This document shows positions 18,955-27,912 of a stretch of 64,000 nt of DNA, piece by piece; within the stretch, counting starts at the first letter, position 1; every line of letters starts with the position of its first letter. Both the position numbers and the translations under genes were made by a program. The notes beneath the pieces were generated by a model that did not search any database, was not told the DNA's origin, and was given only the letters and a program-made list of their open reading frames with translations. The DNA is from an uncultured Bacteroides sp. (GTDB lineage Bacteria; Bacteroidota; Bacteroidia; Bacteroidales; Bacteroidaceae): assembly GCF_963677945.1 (NCBI RefSeq), contig NZ_OY782578.1, positions 3,625,258 to 3,689,257 on the forward strand, read 5' to 3'.

Positions 18955-19150
18955 AAAATAAATAAATTTCCACTCCCGTAAAATATTTGACATAATAAAA
19001 AAGAATATAACTATAAAAGACAAAGACATGGAAGAATATAGTTCACCTAATTGATCGGAATAAATTCCATACATTAAGATATAACTAGCCATCTGAACAA
19101 TCACTTACAACCTTTCTTTATGTTAAAAAGAGCAAAAAAGGACTAAACAC

Positions 19151-19181
19151 TTTGCGCTTAATTAAAAACATACTACATTTG
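19151..19181 (+). promoter_or_regulatory. Promoter of the TetR-family gene
   Basis: TTTG at 19151-19154 and TACATTTG at 19174-19181 are separated by 19 nt, an excellent match to the Bacteroidetes sigma-ABfr promoter (TTTG, then TAnnTTTG). Transcription should start close to 19188, inside the operator that follows. Confidence 0.7.
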
Positions 19182-19187
19182 CGATAA

Positions 19188-19203
19188 TTAACAAGGTTGT
19201 TAA
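19188..19203. promoter_or_regulatory. Probable TetR operator 1 (TTAACA-N4-TGTTAA)
   Basis: TTAACAAGGTTGTTAA has perfect inverted half-sites TTAACA/TGTTAA around four bases. It overlaps the predicted start site and ends 14 nt before the ATG of the TetR gene, as expected for autorepression. An identical half-site arrangement lies before the exporter operon at 19855. Confidence 0.7.
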
Positions 19204-19217
19204 ACAAACATGTTATC

Positions 19218-19838
19218 ATGAAAGAAAAAGTTGAAATTAATACCGAGCAAGCAATATTAGAGGCTGCAGAGAAAGAATTCTTGGATAAAGGCTATACCCT
19301 GACCAAGACAACTGAAATTGCCAGAATAGCTGGTGTAAACCATGCTATGCTTCATTACTATTTCCGAACAAAAGACAATCTTTTCGAAAAAGTATTTCAG
19401 AAGAAAGTTGCTCTTTTGGCTAATTCATTTATGCCAAAGATTGAAGAAAAATTGCCATTTATAGAAAAAGTAGAGTATATAGTTAAAGCTCACTTTGATT
19501 TTCTGGCGTCAAACCCAAAGCTACCTTTTTTTGTTTTAAATGAGTTCCTTACTAATAAAGAAAGGCTGGATAAGTTTCCTATAATTGCCGGACCTGCAAT
19601 AAGTCACATTCTTGAGAAGCTAAATGCCGAAATGGAGGAAGCAATAAAGAAAAAAGAAATTTGTGCTGTAGATCCGGTCCATCTTTTATTGGATATTGTT
19701 TCATTGAATGTTTTTGCTTTTTTGGCTCACCCTATTATAGAACGTGTTGCCGGTTCTTTTGGAAAAGAGTACCACTCTTTACTGGCCGAAAAAAAGATTG
19801 AGAACGTTGAAATAATTTTGAGAAGGTTACGTCCATAA
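19218..19838 (+). CDS. TetR/AcrR-family repressor of the adjacent exporter operon
   Basis: 206 aa from the ATG at 19218; an in-frame TTG upstream lies within the operator and is unlikely to be used. The N-terminal helix-turn-helix is EKEFLDKGYTLTKTTEIARIAGVNHAMLHYYFRTKDNLF. The rest is the helical ligand-binding domain, which is variable in sequence. It stands directly before the TolC-HlyD-ABC operon on the same strand, as CecR does for YbhGFSR in E. coli. Two matching palindromes, at its own promoter and before the next gene, suggest it represses both. The inducer is unknown. Confidence 0.88.
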   Translation: MKEKVEINTEQAILEAAEKEFLDKGYTLTKTTEIARIAGVNHAMLHYYFRTKDNLFEKVFQKKVALLANSFMPKIEEKLPFIEKVEYIVKAHFDFLASNPKLPFFVLNEFLTNKERLDKFPIIAGPAISHILEKLNAEMEEAIKKKEICAVDPVHLLLDIVSLNVFAFLAHPIIERVAGSFGKEYHSLLAEKKIENVEIILRRLRP

Positions 19839-19854
19839 TTTTTTTATGGCTAAA

Positions 19855-19870
19855 TTAACAGAGTTGTTAA
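19855..19870. promoter_or_regulatory. Probable TetR operator 2 before the exporter operon
   Basis: TTAACAGAGTTGTTAA repeats the TTAACA-N4-TGTTAA palindrome of 19188-19203 with the same four-base spacing. It lies 17 nt after the TetR stop codon and 35 nt before the TolC-family ATG. A weak TTTG...TAATTTTT promoter may precede it. Confidence 0.7.
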
Positions 19871-19904
19871 ACATATTAGTTTATCAAAATTAAAGAATAT
19901 ATTT

Positions 19905-21170
19905 ATGAAAAAAGTGGCATTCATTATTACCCTTGCTTTCATTTGCTTACATGCCCCGATTTACGGACAATTATCAATTGATGATTGTTATAAGAAAGCA
20001 CAGGCTAACTACCCACAGGTAAAACAGTATGGGTTGATTGAACAGTCTAAAGAGTTCAATTTATCTAATGCAAACAAAGGATACTTGCCTCAAGTGTCTT
20101 TTTCTGCAAAAGCTACCTACCAGTCGGCTGTAACGAAACTTCCTATTACATTACCTAATGTAACTATTGAAGGATTAAACAAAGATCAATACCAATCGGT
20201 TGTTGAGGTTAATCAAAGTGTATGGGATGGTGGAGTTATCCGCAATCAGAAGAAAATAACCGAAGCAAGCTCTGCTGTGGATAAGCAAAAACTTGATGTA
20301 GATATGTATGCAATCAATGACAGAGTAAACCAACTTTTCTTTGGAATTCTGTTACTTGATGAGCAGATAAAGCAAAATTTGCTATTACAGGATGAACTTA
20401 AACGCAATTACAATCAAATATCTGCCTATATAACAAACGGGATTGCAAATCAGGCAGATCTGGATGCAGTTAAAGTGAATCAGCTAAGCACAGCACAGCG
20501 CAAAGTAGAATTGGATGCTACCCGAAAAGCATATAGAGAAATGTTATCTGCCTTGATTGGAGAAGAAATAAAAGAAGGAACTTCACTTGTTAAACCTTCA
20601 TTCGCAGAAGAAGCTTCTTTGTCATCAACAGTAAACCGACCGGAGCTTAAACTATATGAGGCGCAAAGCAATCTGTTTGAAACGCAGAAGAGCATGGTTG
20701 ATGCTAAAAACCTACCTAAACTTGGAGTATTTGTTCAAGGTGGTTATGGTAATCCGGGATTGAATATGCTGAAGAATGAATTTTCTCCATATTATGTAGC
20801 CGGTGCTCGCCTCACCTGGAACTTTGGAAGTCTTTACACCAAGAAGAATGATAAGAAATTACTGGATAATAGCTTGCAGAACGTGACTGTACAGAAAGAG
20901 ACTTTCTTGTTTAACACTAATCTAAAAATGACTCAGCAAAGCAATGAGATTGATAAGATAAAGCAACTGATGCGGGATGATGACGAAATTATCCGTCTGC
21001 GCACAAATATAAAAAAGGCATCGGAAGTAAAGGTTGAACACGGAACATTAAGTGTTACTGATTTGCTTCGGGATATAAATTCGGAAGATCAGGCAAAGCA
21101 GAGCAAAGTACTTCACGAGATTCAGCTACTAATATCAATCTACAATTATAAAAACAGTACAAACAATTAA
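19905..21170 (+). CDS. TolC-family outer-membrane efflux protein
   Basis: 421 aa with signal peptide (ends near HAPIYGQ). It shows the two-repeat TolC architecture: long helical segments (KITEASSAVDKQKLDVDMYA; ISAYITNGIANQADLDAVKV) and beta segments (VFVQGGYGNPG, YYVAGARLTWNFG). It should form the trimeric outer-membrane tunnel for the exporter encoded downstream. It opens the operon, 12 nt before the HlyD-family gene, and follows operator 2. Confidence 0.9.
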   Translation: MKKVAFIITLAFICLHAPIYGQLSIDDCYKKAQANYPQVKQYGLIEQSKEFNLSNANKGYLPQVSFSAKATYQSAVTKLPITLPNVTIEGLNKDQYQSVVEVNQSVWDGGVIRNQKKITEASSAVDKQKLDVDMYAINDRVNQLFFGILLLDEQIKQNLLLQDELKRNYNQISAYITNGIANQADLDAVKVNQLSTAQRKVELDATRKAYREMLSALIGEEIKEGTSLVKPSFAEEASLSSTVNRPELKLYEAQSNLFETQKSMVDAKNLPKLGVFVQGGYGNPGLNMLKNEFSPYYVAGARLTWNFGSLYTKKNDKKLLDNSLQNVTVQKETFLFNTNLKMTQQSNEIDKIKQLMRDDDEIIRLRTNIKKASEVKVEHGTLSVTDLLRDINSEDQAKQSKVLHEIQLLISIYNYKNSTNN

Positions 21171-21182
21171 TACTCTTACAAT

Positions 21183-22088
21183 ATGAAACTCATAAAAGGT
21201 CTATTATACGGCACACTTGCCACAACATTATTATCTGCTTGTGGAAACGAAAAAGGTAAATATGATGCAACAGGAACATTTGAAGCTACAGAAGTGATTG
21301 TTTCTTCTGAGGCATCGGGCAAACTTCTGGATTTTAATGTTACTGAAGGCGATCAGCTTCAGCAAGGAAAGGAAGTGGGATATGTTGATACAGTACAACT
21401 TTACCTAAAAAAACTTCAATTGCAAGCAAATACAACTACAGTAAAAAGCCGCAGACAGGATATAGGCAAACAGATTGCTGCAATTAAACAACAAATTGTA
21501 ACTCAGGAACGTGAAAAAAGACGTTGGGAGAATCTGGTAAAGAGCAATGCCGGTAACCAGAAACAGTTGGATGATATTAACTCACAGATTGCTTACCTGC
21601 AGAAACAGCTTATAGCACAAACTTCTACTTTGGAAAACAACAATGCAGGAGTAAACGGAGAGAGTTCATCACTTGAAATACAGGTTGCTCAACTGAATGA
21701 CCAACTAAGTAAATGCCATATCATCAGTCCGATAAACGGTACTGTATTAAGCAAATATGCGGAAAAAGGCGAACTTGCCACTCCAGGAAAAGCCCTTTTT
21801 AAAGTTGCAGATATAGAAAATATGTTTTTACGTGCCTATATTACTTCCGACCAGCTATCTCAGATAAAGATTGGCCAGAAAGTTAAAGTGTTTGCCGACT
21901 ACGGAGGCGAGAATGTAAAAGAATTCCCGGGAACAGTAACCTGGATTTCAAACAAATCGGAATTTACACCAAAAGGAATTCTTACCAAGGATGAGCGCGC
22001 CAATCTTGTTTATGCTGTAAAAGTTGCAGTAAAGAATAGCGGAGAAATAAAAATTGGAATGTACGGAGAAGTTAGCTTTACAAAGTAA
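21183..22088 (+). CDS. HlyD/YbhG-type periplasmic adaptor lipoprotein
   Basis: 301 aa membrane-fusion protein linking the inner-membrane ABC transporter to the TolC-type channel. Lipobox LLSAC (Cys20). The biotinyl-lipoyl-like halves (SSEASGKLLDFNVTEGDQL; KCHIISPINGTVLSKYAEKG) flank a coiled-coil hairpin (about residues 75-165, Gln/Lys-rich), followed by a beta-barrel domain (YITSDQLSQIKIGQKVKV). Its TAA stop overlaps the next ATG by one base (TAATG), implying translational coupling to the ATPase gene. Confidence 0.9.
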   Translation: MKLIKGLLYGTLATTLLSACGNEKGKYDATGTFEATEVIVSSEASGKLLDFNVTEGDQLQQGKEVGYVDTVQLYLKKLQLQANTTTVKSRRQDIGKQIAAIKQQIVTQEREKRRWENLVKSNAGNQKQLDDINSQIAYLQKQLIAQTSTLENNNAGVNGESSSLEIQVAQLNDQLSKCHIISPINGTVLSKYAEKGELATPGKALFKVADIENMFLRAYITSDQLSQIKIGQKVKVFADYGGENVKEFPGTVTWISNKSEFTPKGILTKDERANLVYAVKVAVKNSGEIKIGMYGEVSFTK

Positions 22089-23005
22089 TGGCAGCAATTG
22101 AAGTAGAGGGAATCTCTAAAAAATATGGTGAAGTTGAAGCACTCAAGAATGTTTCGTTCTCTGTTAATCCGGGAGAGATGTTCGGACTGATTGGTCCCGA
22201 TGGTTCAGGAAAGACAACGATGTTCCGTATTCTCACCACATTAATCAGCCCCAACAGCGGAAATGCTACTGTTGACGGACTTGATATTGTGAAGGATTAC
22301 AAGGAAATACGTAACCGGGTGGGTTATATGCCGGGACGCTTCTCTCTTTATCAGGATATGACGGTTGAGGAAAATCTGAAATTCTTCGCAACGGTATTCA
22401 ACACTACGATTGAGGAGAATTACTATCTGATTAAAGATATCTATCAGCAGATAGAGCCTTTCAAGAAACGTCGTGCCGGAAAACTGTCGGGAGGTATGAA
22501 ACAGAAATTGGCATTAAGTTGTGCCCTGATACATAAGCCAACAGTTCTTTTCCTCGACGAGCCAACCACTGGTGTGGATCCGGTTTCAAGAAAAGAGTTC
22601 TGGGAAATGCTGAAAAAGCTAAAAGCCCAAGGCATAACAATTCTGGTATCAACACCTTACATGGATGAGGCTGTGCTTTGCGATAGAATTGCTTTGATTC
22701 AGGATGGAAGCTTTCTGGGTATTGAAACTCCGCAGGAAATTGTAAGCGATTTCAAGGAAGTTCTATGGTCGGCCAAAAGTCATAATATGTCGGCTTTACT
22801 TAATGAATTAAGGGCATGTGAGGGAGTGAAAAGCTGTTTTGCTTTTGGAACAGTACATCACCTTACTGTTGATCCATCATTAACAATCGCTGCACTGGAA
22901 AAACAGATGCAGGATAAAGGACACTTGGATATAGAAATCAATGAGATAACGCCAACAATCGAAGATTGTTACATGCAACTGGCTTCCAGACCTAAGGAAG
23001 TCTAA
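22088..23005 (+). CDS. ABC exporter ATPase, first half of a split YbhF
   Basis: 305 aa. Walker A is GPDGSGKTT, the signature is LSGGMKQKL and Walker B is VLFLDEPTTGVDP; all needed residues are present. The Asp in GPDGSGKT and the C-terminal tail (EINEITPTIEDCYMQL) match the N-terminal half of E. coli YbhF, where the two ATPases are fused in one chain. Here the halves are separate genes with 13 nt between them. Powers export with the second ATPase and the two permeases. Confidence 0.92.
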   Translation: MAAIEVEGISKKYGEVEALKNVSFSVNPGEMFGLIGPDGSGKTTMFRILTTLISPNSGNATVDGLDIVKDYKEIRNRVGYMPGRFSLYQDMTVEENLKFFATVFNTTIEENYYLIKDIYQQIEPFKKRRAGKLSGGMKQKLALSCALIHKPTVLFLDEPTTGVDPVSRKEFWEMLKKLKAQGITILVSTPYMDEAVLCDRIALIQDGSFLGIETPQEIVSDFKEVLWSAKSHNMSALLNELRACEGVKSCFAFGTVHHLTVDPSLTIAALEKQMQDKGHLDIEINEITPTIEDCYMQLASRPKEV

Positions 23006-23018
23006 ATAGAATACAAGT

Positions 23019-23765
23019 ATGAATAAAGACAATATAGTGATTGAAACCAAGGAGCTGACTAAGCGTTTCGGCAATTTTACGGCCGTAGACCGCATTAGCT
23101 TCAATGTTTTTGAAGGTGAAATCTTTGGTTTTCTCGGAGCAAACGGAGCCGGAAAAACCACAGCCATGAGAATGCTTTGCGCATTGAGTAAGCCTACTTC
23201 AGGACATGGCAAGGTAGCAGGCTTTGATATTGGCAGGGAATCTGAATTGGTGAAACGAAACATCGGTTATATGAGCCAGAAGTTTTCTCTTTACGAAGAC
23301 CTTAAGGTGTGGGAAAACATTCGTCTGTTTGCCGGAATATATGGAATGAAAGATAAAGAAATTGCCATAAAGACTGAAGAACTGCTTGCCCGATTAGGTT
23401 TCGAATCTGAAAGGAATACATTGGTAGCCAGTCTGCCGCTGGGATGGAAACAGAAACTTGCTTTCTCCGTGGCAATCTTTCACGAACCCAAAATAGTTTT
23501 TCTCGATGAACCAACGGGTGGAGTTGATCCTGCCACACGCCGACAATTTTGGGAACTGATATATCAGGCTGCCGACAGAGGAATTACCGTCTTCGTAACT
23601 ACCCATTACATGGATGAAGCTGAATATTGCAACCGGGTATCTATTATGGTGGACGGAGTCATTGAAGCGCTCGATAGTCCGGCCAATCTGAAAAAACAGT
23701 TTAATGTTCAGGAAATGGAAGAGGTATTCTATAAACTGGCACGTAAAGCAACAAGAGGAGAATAA
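23019..23765 (+). CDS. ABC exporter ATPase, second half of a split YbhF
   Basis: 248 aa. Walker A is GANGAGKTT and Walker B is IVFLDEPTGGVDP. The signature motif is degenerate, ASLPLGWKQKL in place of LSGGQ, as in the C-terminal half of YbhF (LPLG.KQRL), so one of the two ATP sites of the heterodimer is probably non-canonical. It opens with IETKELTKRFGNFTAVD, again like the start of YbhF's second half. It stops 4 nt before the first permease. Confidence 0.92.
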   Translation: MNKDNIVIETKELTKRFGNFTAVDRISFNVFEGEIFGFLGANGAGKTTAMRMLCALSKPTSGHGKVAGFDIGRESELVKRNIGYMSQKFSLYEDLKVWENIRLFAGIYGMKDKEIAIKTEELLARLGFESERNTLVASLPLGWKQKLAFSVAIFHEPKIVFLDEPTGGVDPATRRQFWELIYQAADRGITVFVTTHYMDEAEYCNRVSIMVDGVIEALDSPANLKKQFNVQEMEEVFYKLARKATRGE

Positions 23766-23769
23766 AGCT

Positions 23770-24876
23770 ATGAAGCAGTTTTTAGCATTTGTAAGAAAAG
23801 AATTTTATCATATATCCCGCGATAAGCGTACCATCCTTATTTTGTTGGGAATGCCTATCGTGCAGATTATCATATTCGGATTTGCCATCACAACGGAGGT
23901 AAAGAACGTACGTGTGGCTGTTTTCGATCCATCAAAAGACGAGGTTACTCAGAAGATTATTGATAAGATTGATGCCAACGAATACATGAATGTGATTGCC
24001 CGAATAGATAATCCGCAAGATATTCAGACTACCTTCAAAGAAGGAAAGGCCGATATAATTCTGGTCTTTGGAGATCACTTTGGAGAGAACTTCCGCCACA
24101 CGAGAGATGCGTCTGTTCAGCTTATAACAGATGGAACCGACCCGAATACGGCATCCACGCTGACGGGATATGTTTCCAATGTTATTTCATCGGCTCAGCA
24201 GGAATTAAGCGGACAATATAAAGCTCCATTGACAATTACTCCGAAAGTTAAGCTGCTCTATAACCCAGGCATGAAGGGAGCTTATAATTTCGTTCCGGGA
24301 GTTATGGGATTGATATTGATGCTTATCTGTGCCATGATGACATCTATATCCATCGTACGGGAGAAAGAGACGGGTACAATGGAAGTTCTTCTGGTTTCGC
24401 CGGTTAAGCCTATTTATATTATTCTGGCAAAAGCAATTCCCTATATGGTACTTTCGTGTATAAACATCATCACTATTTTACTATTATCAGTATATGTGCT
24501 CGATGTTCCTATTGCGGGAAGTCTGGTCTTATTGTTTGGTGTATCGTTGTTGTTCATTCTTGTATCACTGGCACTCGGTCTGCTGATATCTACCATTGCA
24601 GAAACGCAGGTAGCAGCAATGCTTGTTTCGGGTATGGTTTTGATGATGCCGGTAATGATTCTTTCCGGAATGATTTATCCTACCGAGAATATGCCGGTAA
24701 TGCTTCAAATGATATCGAATATAATTCCGGCAAAATGGTATATCATTGCAGTGAAAAAGATTATGATTGAAGGACTCGATGTATCTTTTGTTCTGAAAGA
24801 AATTGGAATTCTTTCATTCATGGCATTTGTATTATTGATAGTTAGTCTTAAAAAGTTTAACGACAGATTAGAATAG
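23770..24876 (+). CDS. ABC-2 type permease, YbhS/YbhR-like, first copy
   Basis: 368 aa from the ATG at 23770 (MKQFLAFVRKEFYHISRDKR); the frame is open further upstream but would overlap the ATPase gene by over 60 nt. One N-terminal membrane helix, a periplasmic loop of about 130 residues, then five more helices (LILMLICAMMTSISIV, PYMVLSCINIITILLL and others). The EKETGTMEVLLVSPVKP motif is typical of ABC-2 permeases of the YbhS/YbhR group. Pairs with the next gene to form the membrane channel. Confidence 0.9.
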   Translation: MKQFLAFVRKEFYHISRDKRTILILLGMPIVQIIIFGFAITTEVKNVRVAVFDPSKDEVTQKIIDKIDANEYMNVIARIDNPQDIQTTFKEGKADIILVFGDHFGENFRHTRDASVQLITDGTDPNTASTLTGYVSNVISSAQQELSGQYKAPLTITPKVKLLYNPGMKGAYNFVPGVMGLILMLICAMMTSISIVREKETGTMEVLLVSPVKPIYIILAKAIPYMVLSCINIITILLLSVYVLDVPIAGSLVLLFGVSLLFILVSLALGLLISTIAETQVAAMLVSGMVLMMPVMILSGMIYPTENMPVMLQMISNIIPAKWYIIAVKKIMIEGLDVSFVLKEIGILSFMAFVLLIVSLKKFNDRLE

Positions 24877-24879
24877 ATT

Positions 24880-25995
24880 ATGCTAAAATACTTAATAGAA
24901 AAAGAATTCAAGCAGATAAGACGAAACAGCTTTCTGCCACGATTGATAATAGGCTATCCTATTATTATGATGCTAATACTGCCTTGGGCGGCTAATCTTG
25001 AAATAAAGAATATCAATCTTAGTATTGTAGATAATAATAACACTCAATGTTCCAGACAATTAATAAACAAAGCTGTATCATCGGGATATTTCAGACTGAC
25101 TGATATGTCGCCATCCTATAGTGAGGCACTTAAAAGCATTGAGAAGGGAGAATCGGACATTATTATGGAAATTCCTGCTGATTTTGAGCACAATCTCATG
25201 AAAGAAGGTAATGCGGAATTACTAATATCGGCAAATACGGTAAACGGAACCAAAGGCGGACTGGGAAGTAGTTATCTGGCAAATATAGTCAACGACTTTA
25301 CATCAGATATAAAAGACCGCATAATACAACCCACAAAGGTAACAACTGTAAGTCCGGCCATAAAGATGGTAACTCAGAGCAGATTCAATCCGAACCTCGA
25401 TTATAAAGTATTTATGGTTCCTGCCCTTATGGTTATGGTACTTACCATTCTCTGCGGATTCCTGCCGGCTTTAAATATTGTGGGCGAAAAGGAAAAGGGA
25501 ACTATTGAACAGATAAATGTTACCCCGGTAAGCAAGTTTATGTTTATCCTTGCTAAGGTAATTCCCTACTGGATTATAGGATTTATTGTGCTTACCATGT
25601 GTTTCGGAATTGCAGCAGCGGTTTATGGAATTACACCAACCGGACAACTAAGTACTTTATATATTCTGGCCTTGCTCTATCTGTTTACAATATCAGGCTT
25701 TGGTCTGGTTATATCGAACTATTCGGAAACCATGCAACAAGCCATGTTTGTAATGTTCTTCTTTATGCTGGTACTTATTCTGCTAAGTGGATTGTTTACC
25801 CCCATTAATAGTATGCCTCAATGGGCACAAGTAGTAACAATGTTTAATCCGCTGAAGTACTTTGTTCAGATTATGCGTGCCGTTTATCTGAAAGGAAGTG
25901 GTTTTGCAGAACTTGGAGTACAGATTTCGGCATTGACCTTATTCGCTGTGTTCTTCAACTCATGGGCCATTCTTAGTTACAGGAAAAAGTCGTAA
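24880..25995 (+). CDS. ABC-2 type permease, YbhS/YbhR-like, second copy
   Basis: 371 aa, starting 3 nt after the stop of its partner. Same plan: N-terminal helix (IIGYPIIMMLILPWAA), large periplasmic loop with NTVNGTKGG, then five helices, with VGEKEKGTIEQINVTPV as the ABC-2 motif. Related E. coli systems export cationic drugs and affect Na+ tolerance; substrate here is unknown. Last gene of the operon; no clear terminator seen after it. Confidence 0.9.
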   Translation: MLKYLIEKEFKQIRRNSFLPRLIIGYPIIMMLILPWAANLEIKNINLSIVDNNNTQCSRQLINKAVSSGYFRLTDMSPSYSEALKSIEKGESDIIMEIPADFEHNLMKEGNAELLISANTVNGTKGGLGSSYLANIVNDFTSDIKDRIIQPTKVTTVSPAIKMVTQSRFNPNLDYKVFMVPALMVMVLTILCGFLPALNIVGEKEKGTIEQINVTPVSKFMFILAKVIPYWIIGFIVLTMCFGIAAAVYGITPTGQLSTLYILALLYLFTISGFGLVISNYSETMQQAMFVMFFFMLVLILLSGLFTPINSMPQWAQVVTMFNPLKYFVQIMRAVYLKGSGFAELGVQISALTLFAVFFNSWAILSYRKKS

Positions 25996-26252
25996 CGACT
26001 GCACCTGAAACTATGTTAATGAATACAATTAGTTTTATTTATTTGTAAAATACAGAAGTAATAATAAAAAGAAGCTTAAAATATCAGAAAATCTTATTTT
26101 AAAAGCTATACGCCATTCATAGTGTAAGATAAAGTCTTTGCTTTTCATTTATTCTGTTTGGTCGATTTGTTTTGCCGGAATGAGATAAAAGAGTGATGTT
26201 TGCGCGCAATCAAAATTAGTTCTGTTATTGATTAATTCTAAAAACAACAACA

Positions 26253-27149
26253 ATGAGTTTAAATTGCATGACAATTCCAACAATGAGTATTTCGGGTTCT
26301 ACATCAAAGATATCAACCATTGGAACTCTGAATAACGATTTTGCTCTTTATCTTATTCAAGGAGATTTTCCTAAAGAAAGGTATCCAAAATCAAAAGATG
26401 CTTATGAAGTAATCATTGTTAATTCTGGAAATTTGGATATAGAAATAGATAATCAGATTCATTCATTATCAAAATACTCTTTGGCTTATTTACCTCCCAA
26501 TAGTTCTTTTAAGATAAAGTCGAGTGATACCAGATTCCGGGGATATATAATGATATTCTCCAATGCTTTTATTGAATCATTGCAAGTTCCTTTGGCAATA
26601 AACAAGGAAAAATCCTTCGTTAGAAAAAGTCTGTCGGATGATGCTCATTATAGTATGAACCAGACTTTTATGCTTATCAAAGACGAGATATCAAACCAGG
26701 AGCATATATTCAGAAAAGAAAAATTATCGAATCTGGTTTCTATTTTGTTTATTGATCTGCTCAACGTATTCGTAAAGAGTTCAAGTATGTTTCCGGGATT
26801 ATCTTTTTCGGGAGAAAGTAAAAGAAGAACAAAGCTGTCGAAAGATTTTTTCAGCCTGCTGAAAGAATATTCAAGAGAGCAGAGACAGGTGGGATTTTAT
26901 GCTGACAAGCTATGTATTTCTCCCAAATATCTGACATTTCTCTTAAAACAGTCTACTGGAAAATCGGCTAATGAATGGATTACCAACGTTGTTATTTCTG
27001 ATGCAAAACATTTACTCAAGAATTCGGAAAACAGCATAAAAGAGGTATCATATACGCTCAACTTTGCCAACCAGAGCTTTTTCGGGAAATATTTCAAAAA
27101 GATGGTCGGCATTTCTCCTAAAGATTTTCAGAATAGTTGCGCCTATTAG
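26253..27149 (+). CDS. AraC-family transcriptional regulator
   Basis: 298 aa. The N-terminal half is a cupin-like sensor (YEVIIVNSGNLDIEIDNQIHSL, LAYLPPNSSFKIKSS). The C-terminal half is the double helix-turn-helix: VGFYADKLCISPKYLTFLLKQSTG, then IKEVSYTLNFANQSFFGKYFKKMVGISPKDF. Located 257 nt after the exporter operon with its own leader. Its target is not obvious; it could act on the exporter or on distant genes. Confidence 0.9.
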   Translation: MSLNCMTIPTMSISGSTSKISTIGTLNNDFALYLIQGDFPKERYPKSKDAYEVIIVNSGNLDIEIDNQIHSLSKYSLAYLPPNSSFKIKSSDTRFRGYIMIFSNAFIESLQVPLAINKEKSFVRKSLSDDAHYSMNQTFMLIKDEISNQEHIFRKEKLSNLVSILFIDLLNVFVKSSSMFPGLSFSGESKRRTKLSKDFFSLLKEYSREQRQVGFYADKLCISPKYLTFLLKQSTGKSANEWITNVVISDAKHLLKNSENSIKEVSYTLNFANQSFFGKYFKKMVGISPKDFQNSCAY

Positions 27150-27201
27150 TCAAACTGTTCATTTTGAACAAAATATAACTAAAGAGCCGTAACATCAATT
27201 T

Positions 27202-27284
27202 ATTGCCCAATGACCGGCTATTTATTGGGCAATAATCTGAAACCATTCGCCAATGGATAAAATTTATTGGCGAATGGTTTTTAT
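27202..27284. repeat. TTGGnCAAT/ATTGGC palindrome cluster, probable bidirectional terminator
   Basis: Two stacked palindromes: ATTGCCCAAT (27202-27211) with ATTGGGCAAT (27224-27233), and a perfect 15-bp arm pair, AAACCATTCGCCAAT (27240-27254) with ATTGGCGAATGGTTT (27266-27280), followed by TTATTTTATA. The second would terminate the AraC gene. The cores are the same word family as 12051-12135. Confidence 0.65.
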
Positions 27285-27303
27285 TTTATAGGCCAATACT
27301 ATT

Positions 27304-27912
27304 TCAACGCATAATATTGCATACAGGGAGAGTAACTTTATCCTCTAAATCGAGCATAGCATTAATGAGGAAGAGTTCCTTAAAAGAGAATAAATCATCA
27401 ACCGATATATCAATCGGAGTTACTTTACCTTCAGCAATAAGCCGTTGGCGGCAGGTGCCATTCAATAGATACGTCTTTGGGATATAGTATCCGGTTCCGT
27501 CGCTCAACACCACATTGCTGTAACTTGTATCTGTAATTTTTCCATTCTGAGTAATAAGAATATCATCACATTCACCTTTTTCCTGAAGAAGCCTCAGCAA
27601 TGAACTTCTGTCGGCATACTTCCGGGAGTAATCAATATCCCTGCCATCAACCAGCTTTAAAGATACAACTTTACGGCATGTATAATGCTGAAACTCCACT
27701 TCATCAATAGATTTTCCATACAAAATACGGCATTTCACCACACCGCGCTTCAGTTGTTCGGGGATAATAATATCCTTGAAAAACGTATCTGGCACGGAGG
27801 TTCCGAAGACTTCGTTCATGGTTTGCTTCATCCTCTGAAGATTGTATTCGGTATGAATAAACTCTCCGTTCACCACCTTAACTGTTTCTAAAAATTGCAC
27901 TTGTTCACTCAT
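27304..27912 (-). CDS. pabC: Aminodeoxychorismate lyase-like aminotransferase class IV
   Basis: 202 aa, PLP-dependent fold type IV. Should convert aminodeoxychorismate to p-aminobenzoate and pyruvate for folate synthesis. The conserved stretch DYSRKYADRSSLL (about residue 95) carries the likely PLP lysine, and GKITDTSYSNVVL is the family's EGS.SN-type motif. Its ATG overlaps the stop of the upstream chorismate-using enzyme by 4 nt (ATGA), so both are translationally coupled. Shorter than E. coli PabC (269 aa), as in other Bacteroidetes. Confidence 0.85.
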   Translation of the reverse strand: MSEQVQFLETVKVVNGEFIHTEYNLQRMKQTMNEVFGTSVPDTFFKDIIIPEQLKRGVVKCRILYGKSIDEVEFQHYTCRKVVSLKLVDGRDIDYSRKYADRSSLLRLLQEKGECDDILITQNGKITDTSYSNVVLSDGTGYYIPKTYLLNGTCRQRLIAEGKVTPIDISVDDLFSFKELFLINAMLDLEDKVTLPVCNIMR

